Part shown: in pieces, positions 56,776-64,000 of the stretch
How the letters are laid out: each line of letters starts with the position of its first letter
Numbering within the stretch: the stretch's first letter is position 1
Assembly (NCBI RefSeq): GCF_004005565.1
Contig: NZ_SADD01000012.1
Span: forward strand, 124,001-188,000
Origin: Lujinxingia sediminis
Lineage (GTDB): Bacteria; Myxococcota_A; Bradymonadia; Bradymonadales; Bradymonadaceae
Direction of reading: 5' to 3'
DNA: 64,000 bases
Position numbers and translations under genes: made by a program
Notes under the pieces: generated by a model
What the model was told of the DNA's origin: nothing
The model's input: the letters and a program-made list of their open reading frames with translations, nothing else
Database searches by the model: none

Positions 56776-56900
56776 GATGGTCTCTGCATGCGATATGTCC
56801 AGTGAGAAGTGGCCATGGGGCGTTGCGGGCCAGGGGTGTTGCCGGGGCGGCGCATCGGGTAGAGAGAAGATGAGGAGGGGGCTTTGAGGAGAGGTTGAAG

Positions 56901-57698
56901 GTGGTTGAGGTTCGAGAGATTCGGGGAAGGACGAAGCCGGGGCGGCTTCGGATGCTGGATCGTTTTGTCGTTGCGCGTCTTTTCGATGAGGTCGCGATCG
57001 ACTCTACGCAGGTCGTGGTGGATGTGGGATATGGCGAGGGGGGTTGGACAACCCGGGAGCTCTTTGAGGCGCTTTGCGAGGCGGCGGTAGCCTGCGAGGT
57101 GGTGGGGGTGGAGGTTGAGCCCGGGCGCGTCCAGGCGGCACAGGAGGTGGCCTGTGAGGGGCTTCGTTTTGTGGAGGGTGGGTTTGATCTTCTGCAGGTG
57201 GTGGGGCGAGAGGCGCGGCTAGTCCGGGCGATGAATGTGCTACGTCAGTACGGGCCACATGAGGTCGCGGAGGCGCATCGGGCCTGGGGGCAAGCTGTGT
57301 GTGAGGGGGGCTATCTCGTGGAAGGAACATGCGACGGGGAGGGGGCGATCGGCTCGGCGCATGTCGTGCAGAAGCGTCAGGGGCGTGTCGAAAAGGTGGG
57401 GCTGGTGATGTGGACGGACTTCTCCCGAGGGTTTGGCCCCTGGATGTTTCGGGATTGGTTGCCGGCGGATTTGCGGCGAGGTTTGAGGCCGGGGCGGCAG
57501 GTGAAGGGGGTGGAGATGTACGGGGTTTTGGAGCGGTGGGCGGAGCTTGCGGGGGAGGTTCGTCGGGAAGGTGTGTGTGGCAATCGCGAGGTGTTTGAGA
57601 GATCGCTTGCGAGGCTGTCCGACGAGGTCGGTGTGCTGGACGAAGGTCGGGCGTTGTGGGGCGATGGGATTGTCTATGTGGAGGGGGCGTGTATGTGA
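56901..57698 (+). CDS. Class I SAM-dependent methyltransferase-like protein
   Basis: A 266-residue protein with the methyltransferase motif I DVGYGEGGWTT near residue 43, a later acidic VVGVEVEPGRV (motif II-like, about 68-78) and a Rossmann-like alternation. The enzyme and acceptor are unknown. The base composition is GT-rich on the coding strand. GTG 56901 is preferred because GAGAGG lies six bases upstream; TTG 56895 in the same frame is an alternative. The next 140 bases before the DUF523 gene hold only a weak 43-codon frame. Confidence 0.72.
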   Translation: MVEVREIRGRTKPGRLRMLDRFVVARLFDEVAIDSTQVVVDVGYGEGGWTTRELFEALCEAAVACEVVGVEVEPGRVQAAQEVACEGLRFVEGGFDLLQVVGREARLVRAMNVLRQYGPHEVAEAHRAWGQAVCEGGYLVEGTCDGEGAIGSAHVVQKRQGRVEKVGLVMWTDFSRGFGPWMFRDWLPADLRRGLRPGRQVKGVEMYGVLERWAELAGEVRREGVCGNREVFERSLARLSDEVGVLDEGRALWGDGIVYVEGACM

Positions 57699-57839
57699 TG
57701 CGTCGGTGGAAAAGGTGTTGTTTTTCAGCGGTTTGTGGTGGCGTGTGTGGGCGGCTTTTGGGCGGGGTGAGGCTGGCCGAGGGTCAGGGGGGCCGGTGGT
57801 GTGAGACGGACCGGGGGGCAGTAGAGTGAGAGGTGACGT

Positions 57840-58391
57840 GTGGAGCGGTTGAGGATGTCAGAGCAGAGCGGTGGGTCAGGGCGGATTCTGGTGAGCGCGT
57901 GTTTGCTCGGCCGGGAGGTGCGCTACGATGGGCGAGCGTCCGGGGTGGGGGAGGAGGAGGGGCGGCGCTGGCTGCGGCGTATGCAGGAGGAGGGGCGTGT
58001 GGTGATGGTTTGCCCGGAGGTTTCGGGAGGGCTGGGGGTGCCAAGGCCGCCGGCAGAGCTTGTGGGTGGGGATGGGGAGGCGTTCTGGCGCGGGGAGGCG
58101 CGAGTTTTGACGCGCGATGGCCAGGATGTGAGCGCGGCGTTTGAGAAGGGGGCGCAGGTGGCGCTGGAGTTGGCGCAGCGTCACGGCGTGTGCGCCGCGG
58201 TGCTCAAAGCACGCAGCCCCTCGTGTGGAGGGGCTGCGGTGTACGACGGGAGTTTTCAGGGGCGCCTGGTAGCCGGCCAGGGGGTGAGCGCGGCGCTCTT
58301 ACGACGTGCCGGCATCCAGGTCTTCAACGAAGAGGAGCTGGATGCGGCGCGTCGGTTTGTGGCGCATCTTTTGGGGGATGCGCCACGCTAA
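57840..58391 (+). CDS. DUF523 family protein
   Basis: A 183-residue DUF523 protein. Its cysteine motifs are all present: ILVSACLLG, MVCPEV and SPSCGG. Members are small cytoplasmic proteins of unknown role, possibly iron-sulfur or thiol enzymes. Start GTG 57840 has GAGAGG six bases upstream, which decides it over ATG 57855. It converges with the PPC lipoprotein, three bases between stops. A perfect 10-bp inverted repeat (58213-58237) lies over the SPSCGG codons. Confidence 0.85.
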   Translation: MERLRMSEQSGGSGRILVSACLLGREVRYDGRASGVGEEEGRRWLRRMQEEGRVVMVCPEVSGGLGVPRPPAELVGGDGEAFWRGEARVLTRDGQDVSAAFEKGAQVALELAQRHGVCAAVLKARSPSCGGAAVYDGSFQGRLVAGQGVSAALLRRAGIQVFNEEELDAARRFVAHLLGDAPR

Positions 58392-58394
58392 GGC

Positions 58395-59903
58395 TTAGAC
58401 ACTCTGACCGCTGGGGCCACTCTTGACCAGCTGCAGCTCGAACTGCCCCACCGATGCGGCGCCGAAGCTGGTGACGACGACTTTGTAGGTGCCCGGGGTG
58501 AGCTGACGGTTGATGCGGGAGTCGGTGGTCTGACCGTTGTCGTCGTTTTCTTCGATGAGCTGGTTGTTCTCGTCGAGGAGCACCAGGTAGGTGTCGAAGG
58601 CATCGGAGCTAAGATCGATCTGGAGCTGAGAGGTCTCTTCGACTTCAAGGGTGTAGACCTTGCCGACGCCGGGGCGATTGGGAAGGTTACTGTCGTTCGG
58701 GAGAATGAAGCTGGAGAAGGAATCGCCGGGGGCCACCGAGGTGCGATCGTCAAGCGTGATGAACTCGGTGATCAGCGAGTAGGGTCCGGAGGGACGTTCG
58801 GCGATGGAGCTTGCGACCAGGGTGTACTCACCCGCTTCAAGTTGCTGGACGATGCGGGGGTTGAGCGCGCCGGCGGAGTCGTCATCTTCGGCCACGACTC
58901 GCCCGGTGCTGTCGAGCAGGTAGAGGTAGGCGTCAAAGTTGGAGGCCTCCATCTGCAGGCTGACCGCGCTGTCCTCCTCGACGGTAAAGGGGAAGGCGAA
59001 ACCAGGGCGGCTGGCCGCACCGTGCACCGCAGGCGCAAGGCCATAGATGCCGCTGTAGGGCTCACCGAAGAAGAACTTCTCGGAGAGCTGGGCGCTCTCG
59101 GTGGCAACATCCAGGATGAAGGCGCCCTGGCCCTGGCCCTGGTAGGAGTTGACCAGGATATTGTAGGTGCCAGCCGGGAAGAGCGAGAGAATGTGCGAGT
59201 TTGTGGAGGCCGAGACGGCCCGGCCGGCAGCGTCGTCGTTTTCCGCCAGAAGTTGAGAGTTTTCGGCGTCGAGGACGCTCAAGTAGGTGTCAAATTCGGT
59301 GGAGCGGGCGCTGATGTTGAGCAGAGTTTCTTCTTCGAGGGTGAGGGTGTAGGAGGCTGCCGGCACACCACTGATGGGGTGGGCGCTCATACCCTGGAAG
59401 AGGTAGCCGGCGGCGGATCCGGGAAACTCCACGTCATCCTGTACCGCGAGAAGCGAGGTCTCCAGCGAGAAGCTGCCGCTGCCCCCGGCGCTCTGGCTGG
59501 AGAGGACGATGAGGTAGGTGCCGGCGGTGGGAGCCTGGGTGATGAGGCGAGCCTGGGAGTCGGCGTTGGCCTGGTTGAGGGTGGTGGCCAGAGGGGTGTA
59601 GTCGGGGGCAAAGACGGTGAGCGCGGGGCTGAAGCCGTTGGCCGAGGACTTCACGCGCAGAACCTGGCCGGCGTCGAGCTTGACGGCGTAGGTGGTGTAG
59701 CGCGAGCCGTTGTTGGGGCTGATGACGCCGGAGGCGCTCAGGGTGCCCGAGGTGCTGTCGTCGGCACCAATGGAGCTCAGGTCATTGGTAAGGAAAGGAC
59801 CCGAGGAGGAGGAGGCGCAGGCCGCGCTGAGCGAGGTGCAGAGGGTCAGGGAGAGACCGAGCAGAGAGTTTTTGGCGAGGCGTGATGAGAGCGAGAAAGA
59901 CAC
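58395..59903 (-). CDS. PPC-domain lipoprotein
   Basis: A 502-residue exported lipoprotein with four bacterial pre-peptidase C-terminal (PPC) domains, each about 110 residues with the pattern Y-L-E-Ls...F-x-T-YL-LLD-N-L-ENDD...SR/H-I...LpAGTY-ilV-S. PPC domains are calcium- or sugar-associated beta sandwiches usually found at the ends of secreted peptidases; here they are the whole protein, with no enzyme domain. GTG 59903 is chosen because GGAG lies six bases upstream and it makes a normal signal peptide ending LSAAC (C29); the longer ATG frame from 59954 adds an unneeded stretch. Confidence 0.85.
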   Translation of the reverse strand: MSFSLSSRLAKNSLLGLSLTLCTSLSAACASSSSGPFLTNDLSSIGADDSTSGTLSASGVISPNNGSRYTTYAVKLDAGQVLRVKSSANGFSPALTVFAPDYTPLATTLNQANADSQARLITQAPTAGTYLIVLSSQSAGGSGSFSLETSLLAVQDDVEFPGSAAGYLFQGMSAHPISGVPAASYTLTLEEETLLNISARSTEFDTYLSVLDAENSQLLAENDDAAGRAVSASTNSHILSLFPAGTYNILVNSYQGQGQGAFILDVATESAQLSEKFFFGEPYSGIYGLAPAVHGAASRPGFAFPFTVEEDSAVSLQMEASNFDAYLYLLDSTGRVVAEDDDSAGALNPRIVQQLEAGEYTLVASSIAERPSGPYSLITEFITLDDRTSVAPGDSFSSFILPNDSNLPNRPGVGKVYTLEVEETSQLQIDLSSDAFDTYLVLLDENNQLIEENDDNGQTTDSRINRQLTPGTYKVVVTSFGAASVGQFELQLVKSGPSGQSV

Positions 59904-60171
59904 AGCGAACTCCGGGAAAACAAAATTCAGGGATGACGAGACGTCAAAGACCATCGAGACGCGGGACTATAGTTGAGGTTGCGTGCGCATAAAAGGGCAA
60001 GGTTGGAGGGGGCAGATGCGATGTTGTCGGTGGCGGTCAGGGAGGGATGGATGTGCCGGGCTGAGGCGGGAGTCGGGGGGGAGGTGAGCCCTGTCCTGCT
60101 CGGAAAAACATCAACCGGGGGGATGAGGAGGCCCCCGATCGCGATGGTGGGGCGACCGGGGGATGGGGCGA

Positions 60172-61059
60172 TCAGAGCCGCGGCGGCAGGGGTTCGGACT
60201 GATGTTCACCGCGGATGCGGTTCCAGCCGAAGCGAATGGCGTCGCGGAAGAGGGGCCAGGGGCCGGTCTCCCGGGTCTCCCAGCTCTGGTGAGCCATGGG
60301 TTCGACCTGGTCCCAGGTGTGGTCTTTGTAGCGGGGCTCTTCGGCCAGGGCGACGCCGTAGCGGTAGGCCAGGACGAAGTCCTCGTAGGCGTAGCGGCTG
60401 TCGGCGAAGTTGCGCTGGTAGTGCTCACGGAAGCTGCTGTCGAAGCGGGAAACATCATTTCGGGAGGGGGGGCGCCCTGAAGTGTCCTCGCCGATCGAGC
60501 TTCCCGCGTAGCGAGGCGCATGGGTGGTACTCTGGGTTCCGGAGGTCACCTCGCTGCTGTGTGGAATGCTTGAAGAGGTTTTTGGGGGAGCGTTTGAGGT
60601 TGATGCGATGGGAGGCTCGTCATGGAGCGAGGAGGTGGAGATGCCCTCGGATTTGGCGCTCTCGATGAGGCCACCGGCGTGTTTCTGGCCGAGTTTTTTT
60701 GGGGGGGAGGTGCGTCCTGTGAACGCGTGCCTGTCCATGATCTGGCGGGCGGTGTGGGCGAGGCTGTCGTCGTGGAGGTCGACGATGATCAGATCGTAGC
60801 CCTGACGCACGCCGCTGGCGTAGCGGCGGGCTTCGTCTTCGGTGATGCCGCGTGCTGTGAGTTCGTTGAGGGACTTTTTGGCGTCTCTCTGGCTGTCTTC
60901 TCGACCGGAGAAGAGGCCTTTGAAGAGCCCGTTATGCTCGGTGCCCGGGGAGGCGATGTGCTCGATGTGGCGTCCTTTGACGCCGGCATCTTTGAGCGCG
61001 TCGATGGTGTCTCGGGCGTGTTTGTCGTTCGCGTAGAGAGCAAGTATGAGGGTGTTCAT
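60172..61059 (-). CDS. Stress protein with N-terminal YflT-like and C-terminal conserved helical domain
   Basis: A 295-residue soluble protein. Residues 1-115 match heat-induced/YflT-type stress domains (TLILALYANDKHARDTIDALKDAGV, then a Gly-rich loop and SGVRQGYDLIIVDLHD). Residues about 116-205 are Ser/Pro/Thr-rich linker. The C-terminal 75 residues (YEDFVLAYRYGVALAEEPRYKDHTWDQVEP, SWETRE, FRDAIRFGWNRIRG) are a small helical domain shared with other bacterial stress proteins. Role in general stress is inferred from the family. ATG 61059 is the first in frame; the 260-base gap upstream is shared with the ABC-F gene. Confidence 0.75.
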   Translation of the reverse strand: MNTLILALYANDKHARDTIDALKDAGVKGRHIEHIASPGTEHNGLFKGLFSGREDSQRDAKKSLNELTARGITEDEARRYASGVRQGYDLIIVDLHDDSLAHTARQIMDRHAFTGRTSPPKKLGQKHAGGLIESAKSEGISTSSLHDEPPIASTSNAPPKTSSSIPHSSEVTSGTQSTTHAPRYAGSSIGEDTSGRPPSRNDVSRFDSSFREHYQRNFADSRYAYEDFVLAYRYGVALAEEPRYKDHTWDQVEPMAHQSWETRETGPWPLFRDAIRFGWNRIRGEHQSEPLPPRL

Positions 61060-61196
61060 AAGTGCCTCATAAGACGGGGGAAGTCTGGGTTTTGTGGCGC
61101 GCTTCGGAGCCGTTGGGCTAAATGTGTGCGCGAGGTGAAGAAGGCATAATGATTGGAGGCAGAGGCCGGCGGGGAATCTGTGCGCGGGGGGCCTGT

Positions 61197-61225
61197 TTGA
61201 CCGGGGGCGACGCCCGTGCTAGTCG
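61197..61225 (+). promoter_or_regulatory. Candidate promoter for the ABC-F gene
   Basis: TTGACC (61197-61202), a 17-base spacer and TAGTCG (61220-61225); the spacer holds the dyad GGGCG-AC-GCCC. Transcription starting near 61232 would exclude the upstream in-frame ATG at 61149, supporting the start at 61320. Confidence 0.4.
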
Positions 61226-61319
61226 GGGCCGAGCGAGGTGCCCGAAATTGGCAGGGGTACCGTCGACGATGGTGGCCGCCGGGTGGTGGCGTGAACAGTT
61301 AGCGAGCAGGAACAAGGCG

Positions 61320-62957
61320 ATGATCACAACCTCTGGCGTGATGGTGAACTTCAGCGGGCAGCCGCTCTTTGAAGATGTGAACGTGAAGTTTCTTCCGGGG
61401 AACTGCTACGGGCTCATCGGGGCGAACGGCGCGGGGAAGTCGACGTTTTTGAAGGTCCTTTACGGGGAGCTTGAGCCCTCGGCGGGGGTGGTCAGCATCC
61501 CCTCGAACCTGCGTATGGCCAGGCTGGAGCAGGATCAGTTCGGCTATGACGATGACGCGGTGATGGACGTGGTGCTGCGTGGCCATCCGCGTTTGTTTGA
61601 GGTGCATAAGGAGCGCGAGGCGCTCTACGCCAGCGCCGAGTTCAGCGAGGAGGACGGTGCGCGGGCGGCTGAGCTTGAGATGGTCTACGCCGATCTCAAC
61701 GGGTATGAGGCCGAGGCCGAGGCGGCCATTTTGCTGGCCGGTCTGGGCGTGGGTGATGAGGAGCATCACCGCCGTATGGGAGATCTGGAGGCGGGTCAGA
61801 AGGTGCGCGTACTGCTGGCGCAGGCGCTCTTTGGCAAGCCCGATATTCTTCTGCTCGATGAGCCGACGAACAACCTGGATGTGCACACGATTGCCTGGCT
61901 GGAGGACTACCTGCAGCGGCTGGAGTCGTTGGTGATCGTGGTCAGCCACGACCGCCACTTCTTGAACAATGTGTGCACGCATATCGCGGACATCGATTTT
62001 CGGCGCATCCGCATCTACGCGGGGAACTACGACTTCTGGTTGCAGGCCGCCGAGCTTGCGTTGCAGCAGCGTCGCGATGCGCAGAAGAAGGCCAGCGATA
62101 AGGCCAAAGATCTCAAGGCCTTTATTGAGCGCTTCAGCTCCAACGCGTCGAAGGCGCGTCAGGCGACCTCGCGTAAGAAGTTGCTCGACCAGCTTACGCT
62201 CGATGATCTTCCGATCTCCACGCGTAAGTATCCGCATATTCACTTCGGGTATGAGCGCGAGTGCGGCAAGAAGGTGCTGTTGCTTGAGGACATCAAAAAG
62301 TCGATCGATGGCGAGGAGCTGCTCAACGGGTTTAGCCTCAATGTGCAGGCCGGCGATCGTATTGCGTTTGTGGGGCCGGACGGACGTCCGCGCACCACGC
62401 TTTTCCAGATTCTGGCCGGGGAGCTTGAGCCGGACAGTGGGAATATGGAGTGGGGGAGCACGATCACCAGCGCGTATTTCCCCAAGGAGAACGACGCGTA
62501 TTTTAAGGATGTGGAGCTGAATCTGATCGACTGGTTGCGGCAGTTTACCGTCGATATGCACCTGGAAGATGTGCGGGGATTTCTGGGGCGGATGCTCTTC
62601 AGTGGTGAGGACACCAAGAAGAGCGTGAAGGTGCTCAGCGGTGGGGAGAAGGTGCGTTGCATGCTCTCGAAGATGATGCAGGTGGGGGCAAATCTGCTGA
62701 TTCTGGATGAGCCGACCAACCACCTGGATCTGGAGAGCATCACGGCGCTGAACAAGGGGATGCAGGCCTTTAGCGAGAATAACGTGATCTTGTTTGCCAG
62801 CCATGACCGTGAGCTTGTGCGTACGGTGGCCAACCGGATCATTGAGATGGGGCCGAATGGGCATCTGGATTTCTACATGCCCTTTGATGAGTACGTGACC
62901 AGCGAGCGGGTGGCCGAGGCGCGGCGCGAGCTTCACGGTGCGGATCTGGGCCTCTAA
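61320..62957 (+). CDS. ABC-F family ATPase, YbiT-type, with altered second P-loop
   Basis: A 545-residue YbiT-type ABC-F protein, a soluble twin-ATPase that works on the ribosome. NBD1 has Walker A GANGAGKST (34-42), signature MGDLEAGQK and DEPTNNLD. The linker is short. NBD2 has LSGGEKVRCM and LILDEPTNHLD, but its Walker A reads GPDGRPRTT (352-360): the catalytic lysine is R358 and the preceding Gly is Pro. So NBD2 probably binds or turns over ATP poorly. The ATG at 61320 gives the family's normal MITTSGV opening; a 66-residue upstream extension in frame is rejected. A strong terminator follows. Confidence 0.9.
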   Translation: MITTSGVMVNFSGQPLFEDVNVKFLPGNCYGLIGANGAGKSTFLKVLYGELEPSAGVVSIPSNLRMARLEQDQFGYDDDAVMDVVLRGHPRLFEVHKEREALYASAEFSEEDGARAAELEMVYADLNGYEAEAEAAILLAGLGVGDEEHHRRMGDLEAGQKVRVLLAQALFGKPDILLLDEPTNNLDVHTIAWLEDYLQRLESLVIVVSHDRHFLNNVCTHIADIDFRRIRIYAGNYDFWLQAAELALQQRRDAQKKASDKAKDLKAFIERFSSNASKARQATSRKKLLDQLTLDDLPISTRKYPHIHFGYERECGKKVLLLEDIKKSIDGEELLNGFSLNVQAGDRIAFVGPDGRPRTTLFQILAGELEPDSGNMEWGSTITSAYFPKENDAYFKDVELNLIDWLRQFTVDMHLEDVRGFLGRMLFSGEDTKKSVKVLSGGEKVRCMLSKMMQVGANLLILDEPTNHLDLESITALNKGMQAFSENNVILFASHDRELVRTVANRIIEMGPNGHLDFYMPFDEYVTSERVAEARRELHGADLGL

Positions 62958-62992
62958 GGCGGTCGGGCGTGGAGAGGGGAAGCCGGTTGATG

Positions 62993-63027
62993 CCGGAGGT
63001 CGCGCGGGGGGCGGCCTCCGGTTTTTT
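62993..63027 (+). terminator. Rho-independent terminator after the ABC-F gene
   Basis: CCGGAGG (62993-62999) pairs with CCTCCGG (63015-63021), extended inward by CGC/GCG with one mismatch, then TTTTTT (63022-63027). Confidence 0.9.
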
Positions 63028-63261
63028 CGTTGTATTTCGGTAGATTGCGTTGTGGTCTGACTGTTGGTTGGGGGACATTGATGTGGGCTATGGCGGTGCG
63101 GGGGCCTGAGGCTGACCCGGGGTTGTGGTCTGGGCTGAGTCGAAGTGGCCGGAAGTCGAGGAGTGGTGAGGCGAAGGGTGATGTGAAGATGTCGATGAAG
63201 TCCGTTGGAAAGGTTGCGCGGCGAGGGTCTGAATGACGTATCAGCGACGGAGCCGGGTGCG

Positions 63262-63290
63262 TTGACCAATGTCATACACGCACCTACATT
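63262..63290 (+). promoter_or_regulatory. Candidate promoter for the small lipoprotein gene
   Basis: TTGACC (63262-63267), a 17-base spacer and TACATT (63285-63290), about 40 bases before the start codon. One of the best-matching sigma-70-type promoters in the window. Confidence 0.55.
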
Positions 63291-63329
63291 GCGGCGTGGA
63301 GGTCGGGTTTGAACGAAAGCGGAGGCTGG

Positions 63330-63770
63330 ATGCGCGTTTTTTTCAACGTCGGGGTGATGTTCGTGGTGGTCGTGGTCGCGGCGGGCTGTCAGTCAGGAGA
63401 GCCGCGGGATGTCGCGGTGAGCTACCTGGAAGCGATGCGCGATGGCGAGATGCGGGAGGCCTGGGAGCGGGTGCGGGCAGAGGACCAGGCGGCGATGCCG
63501 CTGGCAGTGCTCAAGGCGCAGGGGGAGCAGGCGGAGTCTCAGGTTGAGGCGATGTCGGGGCGAGTGGGGTTTGAGGTGCTTGGGGAGGAGGCGATCTCGG
63601 AGGAGGAGGTCGTGGTGCGGGTGGATGTGGTGATGGATGGAGCGTCGAGCGGTCAGGTGGAGGAGGTGCGTCTGTGGAAAGAGGCGCAGGGGTGGCGTGT
63701 GGATACGGACTGGTCGGAGCGGCAGGCCGGGGTGTTGGATCGTCCGGAAGAGGACGTCAAAGAGCCCTGA
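63330..63770 (+). CDS. Small lipoprotein, DUF4878-like
   Basis: A 146-residue lipoprotein: signal peptide of valines ending in AAGC (C20), then a compact domain DVAVSYLEAMRDGEMREAWERVRAED and a later beta-rich half with REVWLWKEAQGWRVDTDW-like strands (exact wording VEEVRLWKEAQGWRV). This resembles DUF4878/NTF2-like lipoproteins, which bind small ligands or act in the envelope, but the match is tentative. ATG 63330 follows GGAG by five bases; an upstream TTG start at 63309 is rejected. Confidence 0.7.
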   Translation: MRVFFNVGVMFVVVVVAAGCQSGEPRDVAVSYLEAMRDGEMREAWERVRAEDQAAMPLAVLKAQGEQAESQVEAMSGRVGFEVLGEEAISEEEVVVRVDVVMDGASSGQVEEVRLWKEAQGWRVDTDWSERQAGVLDRPEEDVKEP

Positions 63771-63841
63771 TATGGGCGAGGCATGTCGGGCAGCCAGTGC
63801 ATCATTCCGACATCAGGGCGCAGTGAGGACCGGGAGAATCC

Positions 63842-64000
63842 ATGGGCGATTCAAAGCAGTACCATGCGGTGTTGGTTCACGAGCTTGAGCAGGCGGGTCT
63901 GGATGACTCGTGTGCTCCGGGCGAGGAGGCATGGCGGGCGTTCCTGGGGCGTGTCTCGCGTCGTCTGGATGAGGCGTATCAGGGAACGGTAATCCTGGAT
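63842..64000 (+). CDS. Partial gene at the window end, signalling-protein N-terminus
   Basis: Starts ATG 63842 (GGGAG nine bases upstream) and is still open at 64000, so only 53 codons are visible. The segment EEAWRAFLGRVSRRLDEAY resembles the start of many GGDEF, EAL or hybrid-kinase proteins of proteobacteria (EQWxAFLxRVSRAYxEAD). A regulatory protein is the likeliest call, but the family is not proved. Confidence 0.5.
   Translation, partial: MGDSKQYHAVLVHELEQAGLDDSCAPGEEAWRAFLGRVSRRLDEAYQGTVILD

Larger units (their letters stand above)
62958..63329. other. Gap after the ABC-F gene
   Basis: This 372-base stretch holds the terminator at 62993-63027, the promoter at 63262-63290 and otherwise G-rich sequence with one CTGACCCGGGGT similar to the first block of the dispersed element but lacking its second block. 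No supported gene. Confidence 0.6.

Noticed and set aside
57698-57829. A 43-codon frame coupled to the methyltransferase stop
   Set aside because: It has a TGATG overlap, but the composition (Arg, Gly, Trp, Cys) does not look like a protein and no domain is visible.
60132-60162. Imperfect hairpin after the stress protein gene
   Set aside because: One mismatch and no T-run on the minus strand; not enough to call a terminator.
61122-61319. N-terminal extension of the ABC-F protein from 61122 or 61149
   Set aside because: The extra residues are Gly/Arg-rich, unlike YbiT proteins, and a candidate promoter lies inside the stretch.

Overview
The window is GC-rich, gene-dense chromosomal DNA with no rRNA, tRNA, CRISPR array, transposase or phage gene that I could see. 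The mix of genes points to a deltaproteobacterium in the broad sense, with Bradymonadales or Myxococcota-type bacteria the best guess. The reasons are a giant Ser/Thr kinase fused to an ATPase-like module and TPR repeats, many lipoproteins with Asp/Ala/Gly/Thr-rich stalks and cysteine-rich patches, a MoxR-DUF58-BatA locus, a DUF4175 protein, and a glycosyltransferase-51 domain behind a long AsmA-like region. This assignment is inference from gene content, not from a marker gene.

Layout, left to right. 1-9 kb: an FMN-dependent glutamate-synthase-like enzyme, a MATE efflux pump preceded by what looks like a leader-peptide attenuator, a DUF4442 protein, a ceramidase-like lipoprotein and the ClpB disaggregase. 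9-15 kb: formiminoglutamate deiminase, then an overlapping trio of DEDDh exonuclease, membrane protein and DinG/XPD-type helicase, then two small membrane proteins. 15-25 kb: the giant kinase, an AsmA-like/transglycosylase fusion, a DUF4397 lipoprotein and a strongly acidic membrane-anchored protein. 25-32 kb, minus strand: MoxR, DUF58 and BatA-like proteins, then a polyprenyl synthase coupled to a GbsR/MarR-type regulator. 32-40 kb: a YihY/BrkB membrane protein, two lipoproteins, sigma-54 and the ribosome hibernation factor. 40-50 kb: an S9 peptidase, an AstD-like aldehyde dehydrogenase, an RCC1-repeat lipoprotein, a DUF4175 protein and a TPR metallopeptidase. 50-57 kb, minus strand: DUF2231-like protein, MutS2, a PAS histidine kinase and a family-2 glycosyltransferase. 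57-64 kb: a methyltransferase-like protein, a DUF523 protein, a PPC-domain lipoprotein, a stress protein, a YbiT-type ABC-F ATPase, a small lipoprotein and the start of a further gene that runs off the window.

Functionally the window is dominated by housekeeping and stress proteins (ClpB, RpoN, HPF, MutS2, ABC-F), envelope building (transglycosylase, BatA/MoxR, prenyl synthase, glycosyltransferase) and a set of six predicted surface or periplasmic lipoproteins.

The most interesting points are: (1) a candidate transcription attenuator upstream of the MATE pump, with a 34-codon leader ORF and mutually exclusive antiterminator and terminator stems; (2) an ABC-F protein whose second nucleotide-binding domain lacks the Walker A lysine; (3) a DinG-like nuclease and helicase split into separate genes with a membrane protein between them; (4) a 23-bp tandem array and a 37-bp dispersed element confined to two convergent gene junctions, one of which also has a 91-bp G-rich tandem repeat; and (5) a kinase whose ATPase module has a damaged P-loop.
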